From the NCBI GenBank assembly GCA_964347615.1, contig CAYFZO010000008.1, forward strand, positions 1 through 64,000: a DNA stretch of 64,000 nt, written 5' to 3'. The notes beneath the pieces are model-generated. The model had not been told where the DNA came from and searched no databases. It was given only the letters and a program-made list of their open reading frames with translations. Made by a program: the position numbers and the translations under genes. The stretch comes from CAYFZO01 sp964347615. GTDB lineage: Bacteria > Pseudomonadota > Gammaproteobacteria > Poriferisulfidales > Oxydemutatoraceae. This document shows, one piece after another, positions 26,674 to 33,558 of this stretch (the first letter of the stretch is position 1; the number at the start of each line of letters is the position of its first letter).

Positions 26674-27639
26674 ATGCTGATCAGAACCCGCCGGCGGTCG
26701 GAATCTGCCGCCGCTGAAATCACCCCTGAGACCGTCTATCAGTCGCGCCGGGAATTCATCAAGCAGAACCTCAGGCGGGCAGGCGCCGTCGCCGCCGGCG
26801 GGCTGCTTGCGAACCGTGCCGCGGCGTTCACCGCCGACCTCAGCGATCTGCCCGACAGCCGCTACAACACCGACGAGGAATTGACGCCGTACGAGTCGGT
26901 CACCACCTACAACAACTTCTACGAACTCGGCAGCGGCAAAGGCGACCCAGTCAAGAACGCCGACGCCTTGATTACCGAGCCGTGGACGGTCGAGGTCGGC
27001 GGCGAATGCGAGAAGCCGGGCAAGTTCTCGGTCGAGGAGTTCGTCAAGCCGCACCAGCTCGAGGACAGGATCTACCGCCTGCGCTGCGTCGAGGCGTGGT
27101 CGATGGTGATTCCGTGGGTCGGTTTCGAGGTCGGCGAACTGCTCAAGCGGGTGGAGCCGACGTCGCGCGCGAAATACGTCGCGTTCCATTCGATTCTCGA
27201 CCCCGATAATCTGCCGGGGCAACGCCGCCAGGGGTTTTTCGCAACGCTCGACTGGCCGTACAAGGAAGGCCTGCGGATCGACGAGGCGATGAACCCGCTC
27301 ACGATCTTCGCGGTCGGGGTGTACGGCAAGGTCCTTCCCAACCAGAACGGTGCGCCGCTGCGTCTGGTCGTGCCGTGGAAGTACGGTTTCAAGAGCAGCA
27401 AATCCATCGTGAAGATCGAGCTCGTCGAGGCGCAACCGCCGACCGCGTGGGGCAGGGCGGCACCGGGCGAATACGGGTTTTACTCGAACGTCAACCCGAC
27501 GGTCGATCACCCGCGCTGGTCGCAAAAGCGCGAGCGGCGCATCGGTGAGTTCTTCAAGCGCGAGACCTTGATGTTCAACGGCTACGCCGACGAGGTCGCC
27601 GGGCTGTATCAGGGCATGGATCTGACGAAGAACTTCTGA
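26674..27639 (+). CDS. msrP: Periplasmic methionine sulfoxide reductase, molybdopterin catalytic subunit
   Basis: 321 aa (YedY family). Reduces methionine sulfoxide in periplasmic proteins using a Mo-molybdopterin centre. A Tat signal is visible (SRREFIKQNLRRAGAVAAGG, residues ~25-44), so it is exported folded. The molybdenum ligand is C138 in YRLRCVEAW, and the conserved PWKYGFKSSKSIVKIEL stretch lies near 240. A strong ribosome-binding site (GGGAGGT) precedes the ATG. It is followed 15 bp later by msrQ, its haem-binding membrane partner. The pair forms an operon. Confidence 0.95.
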   Translation: MLIRTRRRSESAAAEITPETVYQSRREFIKQNLRRAGAVAAGGLLANRAAAFTADLSDLPDSRYNTDEELTPYESVTTYNNFYELGSGKGDPVKNADALITEPWTVEVGGECEKPGKFSVEEFVKPHQLEDRIYRLRCVEAWSMVIPWVGFEVGELLKRVEPTSRAKYVAFHSILDPDNLPGQRRQGFFATLDWPYKEGLRIDEAMNPLTIFAVGVYGKVLPNQNGAPLRLVVPWKYGFKSSKSIVKIELVEAQPPTAWGRAAPGEYGFYSNVNPTVDHPRWSQKRERRIGEFFKRETLMFNGYADEVAGLYQGMDLTKNF

Positions 27640-27654
27640 CCGGTTCCTTTCGCC

Positions 27655-28245
27655 GTGGTTCTCGTCAGGCCGGCCGTACATCTCGCTTGTCTGACCCCGC
27701 TCGCGTGGATGATTGCGCAGGTGGTCGACGGCAACGCCGGCGCCAACCCCATCGAGTATCTCACCCGCGGCATCGGCGACTGGGCGTTGCGCCTGCTGCT
27801 GATCACGTTGGCGTTCAGCCCGCTGGCGCGGCTGCTCAAGCGCCCGGCGCTGGTGCAATACCGCCGCGCCGTCGGCCTCTACGTGTTTTTCTACGCGCTG
27901 TGTCACCTGATGACGTATCTGTGGTTCGACCAGTTCTTCGATTGGGGGGAAATCGCGCGCGACGTCGCCAAGCGCCCGTTCATCCTCGCCGGCTTCGTCT
28001 CGTTCCTGATGCTGGTGCCGCTGGCGGCGACGTCCAACCGCTTCTCGGTGGTGCGTTTGCAGCACCGCTGGCGGCAGCTGCACAAGCTGATTTACGTGCT
28101 CTCCTGCACTTCGCTGCTGCATTACTGGTGGATGGTGCGTGCCGACTTCAGCAAGGCCGAGATCTACCTCACGATTCTCGCGGTGCTGCTCGGCTACCGC
28201 CTGTGGGTCTACGTTCAGGGACTGCGCCGCGTCAGGCGTGCTTGA
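27655..28245 (+). CDS. msrQ: MsrQ haem-binding membrane subunit
   Basis: 196 aa with about five to six hydrophobic helices, ferric-reductase-like fold. Conserved family stretches: TRGIGDWALRLLLITLAFSP near residue 38, RRAVGLYVFFYALCHLMTYL near 70 (His a likely haem ligand), and LQHRWRQLHKLIYVLSC with LLHYWW near 140-160. It passes quinol or flavin electrons to MsrP. The start is GTG at 27655, supported by spacing and family length. The 3' end overlaps the tail of the convergent methyltransferase gene by 14 bp. Confidence 0.93.
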   Translation: MVLVRPAVHLACLTPLAWMIAQVVDGNAGANPIEYLTRGIGDWALRLLLITLAFSPLARLLKRPALVQYRRAVGLYVFFYALCHLMTYLWFDQFFDWGEIARDVAKRPFILAGFVSFLMLVPLAATSNRFSVVRLQHRWRQLHKLIYVLSCTSLLHYWWMVRADFSKAEIYLTILAVLLGYRLWVYVQGLRRVRRA

Positions 28246-29179
28246 GTATGAACTCCCTCGCGAGGGAATACTCCATTCTCCTGCGGTATTTGCCGTCCTC
28301 CCTCAAGCCCTTGAACGGCGTCAGGAAAACGTCGCTTGTCTTTTCCCTGAACTTGTCAATTTCCTCGTTTAACTTGTTGATCAGGCGGTTCAACGGCTGG
28401 TCGCTGCGATCCACGTCAATTCTGGTGATCATCCTGGTCGTATGCTTGATTTCATAGCCTTTCAACTCGTCTCCCCTCAGGAACCTGATGCTGGGTTTTC
28501 TCGTGTTGTCGAACGCGATGAATCCGAGTTTCCCGCCGGGTGCATTGAACTTTATCCTGAGATCCCTGCGTCCCTTGAAATTGGGGAGGTGGGCTTCCAG
28601 GTCCTTTAGGTTGCCGATGAAGTTTTCATCCTCGTAAATTTTCGCTTCCCTCGGCCTTTGGCCGAACAAGGCCAGCGCGACCGGATTCTCGGTATCCAGG
28701 AACATGTCTTTACTGTGAAGCGCGATAAAGGTGTCCAGCCTTTCCCTGAACAGTCCGCTTTGCAGGAAAGTCGCGGGAATCAGGGCGCCGACGGAATCGC
28801 AGTTCTGCAGGCACAGCTCCAAGCAATGCTTATACAGATCGTCGTGCTTGGTTTCCGGAAAGGGCAGGTGTCTTCTTTTCGCCGAATTCTTCGCCAGCCA
28901 CGGCGGATTGGTGATCGCCACCTCGAAACCGGGGGGAAACGCTTTCATCGTGTTCTTTCTTTTTATTCCTTTGTCCGTGGGCTTTACGTCGAAAGACCGG
29001 AAGTCGTCGGCAAACCCGTTCTTTTGGAGCAGTCTGATGATGTTGTTCGCGCCGGCAAAGGGTTCGAGGACGGTCTTGTCTCTCAAGCCGACGTTCTTCG
29101 CCCACGCCTGGAACGGCTTCAGCGCGAAAGGGTCTCCTTCGGTGTAATAGCGTCCGGTTTGTCTCTTTTCTCTGCTCAA
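28232..29179 (-). CDS. Orphan DNA adenine-N6 methyltransferase
   Basis: 315 aa. SAM-binding motif I is VLEPFAGANNI (near residue 40) and catalytic motif IV is ITNPPWLAKNS (near 91), the NPPY/W class of N6-adenine methyltransferases. The N-terminus TGRYYTEGDPFALKPF resembles the (Q)YYTP lead-in of type II and IIG enzymes. The C-terminal ~120 residues would be the target-recognition part. The start is TTG at 29179. No upstream ATG fits. No restriction endonuclease is next to it, so it is an orphan methylase or the survivor of a broken restriction system. It overlaps the msrQ end and lies 300 bp from an IS element. Confidence 0.8.
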   Translation of the reverse strand: MSREKRQTGRYYTEGDPFALKPFQAWAKNVGLRDKTVLEPFAGANNIIRLLQKNGFADDFRSFDVKPTDKGIKRKNTMKAFPPGFEVAITNPPWLAKNSAKRRHLPFPETKHDDLYKHCLELCLQNCDSVGALIPATFLQSGLFRERLDTFIALHSKDMFLDTENPVALALFGQRPREAKIYEDENFIGNLKDLEAHLPNFKGRRDLRIKFNAPGGKLGFIAFDNTRKPSIRFLRGDELKGYEIKHTTRMITRIDVDRSDQPLNRLINKLNEEIDKFREKTSDVFLTPFKGLREDGKYRRRMEYSLAREFILKHA

Positions 29180-29478
29180 GGATGTGACTCAGGGGTTTGC
29201 CGGGGATGGACGAGTGGTTGAGCGGGGTCGGGTGGCGGCAAGGGTATCCGGGAAGCCATTGTAAATCGTCTGTGCTGCATGAGGGAGAGAGGCTTGCGCC
29301 GACGGGTGGCGTCCGGCGTCTGCGGGCGGGCGGCGGACGTTTCCGTCGGGGGGTCGGTTTCTCAAGGTTTTCTAGGGCTTCGCGGCATTCACTCAAGCAG
29401 CGCGGGGAGCGACGCGGAAGCGCGTCGGCGGTCCCGATTACGCGGGGTCGGGTGCGCGGGGTCGACGGGTTTCGGCTG
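29180..29478. other. Intergenic region between methyltransferase and IS element
   Basis: About 300 bp, GC-rich. Short frames are present but none shows coding character. I see no gene, terminator or repeat. It should contain the promoter of the minus-strand methyltransferase. Confidence 0.35.
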
Positions 29479-30653
29479 TGTATGAGTTCAGAGAGATATG
29501 AGGCAAAGGTAAAACTCGCTCCGGGCGGTGAAACGCCGGAGCGGGCCTGATTCAGGTAGCCTAAAAAAACTCAACTTCAGGAGCCTAATCATGCAGACAA
29601 AAAGCCTGCGGTGGATAGCATACCCCACCACGAGAATTATCTGGAACCTTCCCCCGGTGGCGGCTGGGCGGGAGGAAACCATCCATGCCATCAACCGCTT
29701 GCGAGAGGCGGGGTGCGACCTCAGCGCCGCCTGCGCCGAACGCGGTATCAGCCGGGCGACCTATTACCGCTGGCAGCAACGCTACCGCCACGGCGGCGCC
29801 CGCGGGTTGACGCCCCGAAGCCGTCAGCCCAGGCGTTGCCAGACCGCTCGCTGGCGTGCTCAAGACGAGCGATTGGTCTGGCAACTGCGCCGGGCTCACC
29901 CAACCTACGGCAAGTTAAGGCTTTGGCGCATTCTGGTTCGGGATCATGGGTTTACCCTCAGTGCTTCGACCGTGGGGCGGATCCTGGCCAAAGGCAGACG
30001 TCTCGGGCGTATCAAGCCTTGCGCGTTCTACGCACAAGGACAGGTCAAACCCAAGCGCCGCCGCCAATTCAGCGGCCATGCCAAACGTTGGCGTTATGGG
30101 CAGCGCGCGAAAAAGCCCGGCGAGTTGGTTCAGATTGATCATCTCTCGGTCTCCCTGCTTCCCGGCGACGTCATCAAAGACTTCAAGGCGATATGCCCAG
30201 TGTTGAAATGTCTGGTGCAGCGGGCATACAGCCGGACCACCGCAGGCAACGCCGGATGTTTCTTGCGGGAGATCGTCGAGCAGCTGCCTTTTCCAGTACG
30301 CGGGATTCAGGTTGACGGCGGCAGCGAATTCATGGCCGGGTTTGAAGAAACGTGTCAGGACGGCACTATCAGGATTTGGGGGATTGAATTTTATGTTCTG
30401 CCGCTGCGCCGCCCTCAATACAACGGCTGCGTCGAACGGGTCAACCGAACCGTGCGCGAGGAGTTTTACTCTCAATACCAGAGAGAGGTCGATTTAGCGT
30501 CGGTCAATCAAGGGCTGGCCGAATACCAGCACCGATATAATCACTTTCGTCCGCACTAGGGCTGGCTTTGAGCACTCCAATGGAGTATCTTGAGTACCTC
30601 GGAATGGCTGTTTGAAAGGGGATCTTTTGTCTCATATGCCCTGAACCCATACA
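29479..30653 (+). mobile_element. IS481-like insertion sequence, nearly complete
   Basis: 1175 bp bounded by imperfect inverted repeats. The left end reads TGTATGAGTTCAGAGAGATA and the right end, in reverse complement, TGTATGGGTTCAGGGCATAT. Both start TGT and continue into ATATGAG-type sequence. A hairpin (CTCCGG/CCGGAG arms) lies just inside the left end at 29518-29544. It contains one DDE transposase gene, frameshifted near its 3' end. No target duplication is evident, because the right flank is another right-end fragment of the same element. Remnants occur at 10563, 10928, 19859, 30654, 32801 and 35461. Confidence 0.8.
29591..30559 (+). CDS. IS481-like DDE transposase, C-terminally truncated
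   Basis: 322 aa from the ATG at 29591 (AGGAG ribosome-binding site 9 nt before). N-terminal helix-turn-helix (ERGISRATYYRWQQRYRHGG near residue 45), a linker, then an rve integrase core: first Asp in LVQIDHLSV (~185), second in IQVDGGSEF (~246), catalytic Glu in GCVERVNRT (~288). It ends at TAG after NHFRPH. Remnants elsewhere, such as 10928-11169, read on through RALAL to MEYLERLGMAV. A 1-nt loss at about 30557 therefore removes about the last 20 residues. It may or may not be active. Confidence 0.82.
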   Translation: MQTKSLRWIAYPTTRIIWNLPPVAAGREETIHAINRLREAGCDLSAACAERGISRATYYRWQQRYRHGGARGLTPRSRQPRRCQTARWRAQDERLVWQLRRAHPTYGKLRLWRILVRDHGFTLSASTVGRILAKGRRLGRIKPCAFYAQGQVKPKRRRQFSGHAKRWRYGQRAKKPGELVQIDHLSVSLLPGDVIKDFKAICPVLKCLVQRAYSRTTAGNAGCFLREIVEQLPFPVRGIQVDGGSEFMAGFEETCQDGTIRIWGIEFYVLPLRRPQYNGCVERVNRTVREEFYSQYQREVDLASVNQGLAEYQHRYNHFRPH

Positions 30654-30853
30654 GCGCTGGCTTTGAGCGCTCTAGTGGAGTATCTTGAGCGCGTTGGAAT
30701 GGCTGTTTGAAAGGGGAGGCTTTTTGTCTCATATATCCTGAGCCCATGCAATACATTGATTTTTCATCACCCATCATTAAACTGCTTCGCTCCAGCACTC
30801 GTCGCGCGTTGGTTTTTCCTCATGTCTACTGACTGCATTCAGGAACTGAATTG
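30654..30853 (+). mobile_element. IS481-like right-end fragment and leader of kinase-FGE gene 1
   Basis: 30654-30747 repeats the transposase C-terminus and right end (GGAATGGCTGTTTGAAAGGG then TTTTTGTCTCATATATCC). 30748-30853 is a leader identical to the one before the second kinase-FGE gene (33453-33558). So each gene is preceded by the same IS right end plus leader, and the promoter must lie here or in the IS end. Confidence 0.65.
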
Positions 30854-32626
30854 ATGGCTGGAAATATCAGAAACGCTTTGCCGAACGGCACGAAGCTGGG
30901 CGAACATTACAAGATCGAAGAATGTATCGGCGTCGGTAGTTTTAGCATTGTCTATCGGGCGAGACACGGCGACAATCCAGACGATGTATGCGCCATCAAG
31001 GAGTTGTTTCCGAGCCATCTTGTGTCCCGCAAAGGCAAGTTGGTGCGGCCTTCGTCAAGCGGAGTGGTGGAGTCGTATAAAAAGACCCTGAGTGGTTTTT
31101 TGTCGGAAGCGAAACGCCTGACCCGGTTGGGCGACTGCCCCGGTGTCGTGCGTTGCCGTAACTACTTTGAGGAGAACCGGACCAGTTATTTGGTGATGGA
31201 GTATGTAGAAGGGAAGTGTTTAAGGGACATGATAGCCGCTTATAAGGAAAGGAACGATACGTTCAAGCCTGAGGTAGTAAAGTCTTGGTTCGAGGACCTT
31301 TTATCGGGATTGAAAGAGGTTCACAAGGCAGAGCTTCTGCACCTCGATATCAGGCCGGACAACGTTTATATAAGGCACCAGGATAAGAAGCCGGTTTTGC
31401 TGGGTTTCGGCGCTGTCCGTCACGAGACGGGTAAAAGAACGGAGAGTGATTCGCTGGTAGGTACTCGCCCTTACGCCCCGTATGAGCAGGAACATTCACA
31501 TGGAGAGTTGGGTCCTTGGACGGACATTTACGCCCTGGGGATGACGTTTTATGAGTTGATGTTTTTGGACAGAGATAAATTGCCGTCTAGTTCGTCTCGC
31601 AAGGCAGAGGATTTATTGCTTCCGGCGGTGTCGAGAGAAGAGGGTTCAGTCTATACTGCGGATTTTCTGGAGTTGATAGACATGTGCTTGTCGGTGGATA
31701 AGGAAAACCGGCCGCAAAGCGTGGAAAAGGTGGAGTCATCTCTGCCGAAAAAGAGTGCGCCGTTGAAAGAGTCCATCGCGCCGCGGCCGCGGAGATTAAC
31801 GGAGCTGGCGGTGTTAATAGCGTTTTTGGTGGTGTTGGTTTCGGGAAGCGTTATGTATTTTTGGCTTCTTCCGGCCCCGCCGGACTCGAAGCCGGCTCCC
31901 TCAGAGCTGGAGCCGAGGGAGCCCCCGGACGCGGCTGCGCACGAGATCGAGATGGTGAAATTAAGCGAGGGCAGTTTCCTGATGGGGAGTGAGTCTGGCG
32001 AGCTTTATGAACAACCTGTTCACCGTGTTGAAATCAAGCCGTTTGCGATTGGGAAGTATGAGGTGCTGGGTTTTCAGTATCGGGCTTTTGAAAAGGCAAC
32101 GGATCGTAATGCCGCTAAGTACTGGGGGGACAAAGCCCCCGTTACGAATGTTTCTTGGGATGACGCTCAAGCATATATAGATTGGCTGAACAAGCAAAAC
32201 AAGCAAACGGGTCTTAATTACCGTCTTCCGACGGAGGCTGAGTGGGAGTATGCGATTCGTGCGGGCAGCACGACGACGTATCATTTTGGCGATGATGAGA
32301 AGGATTTGTCGATTTACGCCAATTATGGTAGGCATAATCGTGGCCCTATGGAGGCGGGAAGTTTTCGTTCGAACGCATGGGGCATATATGATATGTTAGG
32401 GAACGTATGGGAATGGGTGGAGGACTGCTGGCACGAAGATTATTCAGGCGCCCCGTCCGACGGGCGACCCGCTTGGGTAGAGGGTTGTGACTTGGTGAAT
32501 GAGGCCGTTGTTCGCGGCGGCTCCTGGGACGCCGATGCTTGGCTCCTTCGGTCGGCGAATCGGGGTCAGACCCCCCGGACTAACCGCGGTAACCTCATCG
32601 GGTTTCGTCTCGCGCAGGACTTATGA
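30854..32626 (+). CDS. Kinase-like/FGE-sulfatase fusion membrane protein 1 (predicted DGR target)
   Basis: 590 aa. Residues ~18-300: a Ser/Thr kinase fold with Gly loop GVGSFSIVY (26-34), Lys49 in AIKE, catalytic loop HLDIRPDN (163-170), and LLGFGAVR where DFG is expected (G184). The missing DFG aspartate and HLD in place of HRD suggest a pseudokinase. Residues ~314-338 form one membrane helix, so the C-terminus is probably periplasmic. Residues ~370-590: FGE-sulfatase (C-type lectin-like) domain (GSFLMGSE, RLPTEAEWEYA, MLGNVWEWVEDCW). The last 38 residues (RGGSW ... LRSANR ... GFRLAQDL) match the shape of diversity-generating retroelement variable regions. Translation starts at ATG 30854. 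The kinase half is almost identical at DNA level to the next gene, while the lectin-like half differs. Likely a variable surface binding or sensing protein. Confidence 0.8.
   Translation: MAGNIRNALPNGTKLGEHYKIEECIGVGSFSIVYRARHGDNPDDVCAIKELFPSHLVSRKGKLVRPSSSGVVESYKKTLSGFLSEAKRLTRLGDCPGVVRCRNYFEENRTSYLVMEYVEGKCLRDMIAAYKERNDTFKPEVVKSWFEDLLSGLKEVHKAELLHLDIRPDNVYIRHQDKKPVLLGFGAVRHETGKRTESDSLVGTRPYAPYEQEHSHGELGPWTDIYALGMTFYELMFLDRDKLPSSSSRKAEDLLLPAVSREEGSVYTADFLELIDMCLSVDKENRPQSVEKVESSLPKKSAPLKESIAPRPRRLTELAVLIAFLVVLVSGSVMYFWLLPAPPDSKPAPSELEPREPPDAAAHEIEMVKLSEGSFLMGSESGELYEQPVHRVEIKPFAIGKYEVLGFQYRAFEKATDRNAAKYWGDKAPVTNVSWDDAQAYIDWLNKQNKQTGLNYRLPTEAEWEYAIRAGSTTTYHFGDDEKDLSIYANYGRHNRGPMEAGSFRSNAWGIYDMLGNVWEWVEDCWHEDYSGAPSDGRPAWVEGCDLVNEAVVRGGSWDADAWLLRSANRGQTPRTNRGNLIGFRLAQDL
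32513..32626 (+). other. Candidate DGR variable region 1
   Basis: Last 114 bp of the first kinase-FGE gene. Against the second gene it is equal in length with no indels. Invariant framework codons (CGC GGC GGC, TGG, CTT CGG TCG, GGG TTT CGT CTC, CAG GAC TTA) alternate with NNY codons that differ mainly at positions 1 and 2. That is what adenine mutagenesis of AAY codons in a template repeat would leave. No template repeat is found in this window. Confidence 0.6.
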
Positions 32627-32647
32627 CCCTTTGTTTCTTGTTCCTTT

Positions 32648-32718
32648 GACAGCGAGCGTGAGCGAGCGTGCCGCCGTGAGGCGGCGCTGTCCCGCGCGAC
32701 TGCGCGGGAGATTTTTTC
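32648..32718 (+). terminator. Tandem hairpins and terminator after kinase-FGE gene 1
   Basis: An outer stem GACAGCG/CGCTGTC (32648-32654 with 32685-32691) encloses a perfect GCCGCC-GTGA-GGCGGC hairpin (32670-32685). It is followed at once by CCCGCGC-GACT-GCGCGGG (32691-32708) and a run of six T. The second hairpin is a good rho-independent terminator. The first could form a cruciform 20-60 bp past the variable region, a position where DGR targets can carry hairpins. Confidence 0.7.
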
Positions 32719-32800
32719 GTGGGCTGATGCTTGAAAGAAGCACCTAACCTCAACCGCCGCAGGCTGTGGAGCTCTGTTTCTGCCCATCCTGATTATTGAT
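32719..32800. other. Spacer between terminator and degraded IS copy B
   Basis: About 80 bp, conserved after both kinase-FGE genes. No gene is seen. Confidence 0.4.
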
Positions 32801-33452
32801 TCGCACGAGTTCAGGGCAATGTGAGATAAAAACAAAAACCCGCTCCGAGCCGTCAAGCGCCGGAGCGAGCCTGATTCAGGCCACCAAGAAAACCAACAAA
32901 AAGCACCTGAATCATGCAGACGAAAAGCCTGCGATGAGTCGCGTACTCGCCACGAGAATTATCTGGAACTTTCCCTCTGCCGGCGGTTGAGCAGGAGAGA
33001 AAGATCCAAGTCGTCGGTTGTTTTTGCGAAGCGGAGACCGGCACCTGCTTGCTTGCGTATCATCTGCCGTTCGATGTGCACCCCGAAGTCAGCAACAACG
33101 CTTGTCTTGCGCGTAAGTTGAACCTGCAAACCGAAAGCGTGCCCGACGTCGACCAAGCCGCCTCGCTTGCGTTGTTCGGATGCGCCGCCGCGCCGCTTTC
33201 AATCACGCCGTCCTCAATCTAGGGGCTGAGTTGAGCCGGACAATCGAGTCGTACGCGAGGAGTTTTATTCTCAATACTAGGGAGGGGTCGATTTGGCGTC
33301 GGTCAATCAAGGGCTAGCCGAATACCAGCACTGATACAATCACTTCCGCCCCCACCGGGTGCTGGCTTTTGAGTTCCCCGATGGAGTATCTTGAGCGTCT
33401 CGGAATGGCTGTTTGAAAGGGGAGGCTTTTGTCTCATATATCCTGAGCCCAT
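32801..33452 (+). mobile_element. Degraded IS481-like element, copy B
   Basis: The left inverted repeat is decayed (ACGAGTTCAGGGCAATGTGA at 32806). The 5' part aligns with the 29479 element, including the CTCCG/CGGAG hairpin and ATGCAGACGAAAAGCCTGCG, but the start frame hits TGA within a few codons. The middle (about 33000-33220) has drifted beyond easy alignment. The 3' part again matches (GCGAGGAGTTTTATTCTCAA ... TTGTCTCATATATCC). The total is only ~650 bp, so roughly half is deleted. It is non-functional. Confidence 0.7.
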
Positions 33453-33558
33453 GCAATACATTGATTTTTCATCACCCATCATTAAACTGCTTCGCTCCAG
33501 CACTCGTCGCGCGTTGGTTTTTCCTCATGTCTACTGACTGCATTCAGGAACTGAATTG
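33453..33558 (+). repeat. Leader of kinase-FGE gene 2, identical to the leader of gene 1
   Basis: It matches 30748-30853 base for base as far as I can follow. The tandem duplication therefore includes upstream regulatory DNA. Confidence 0.7.
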
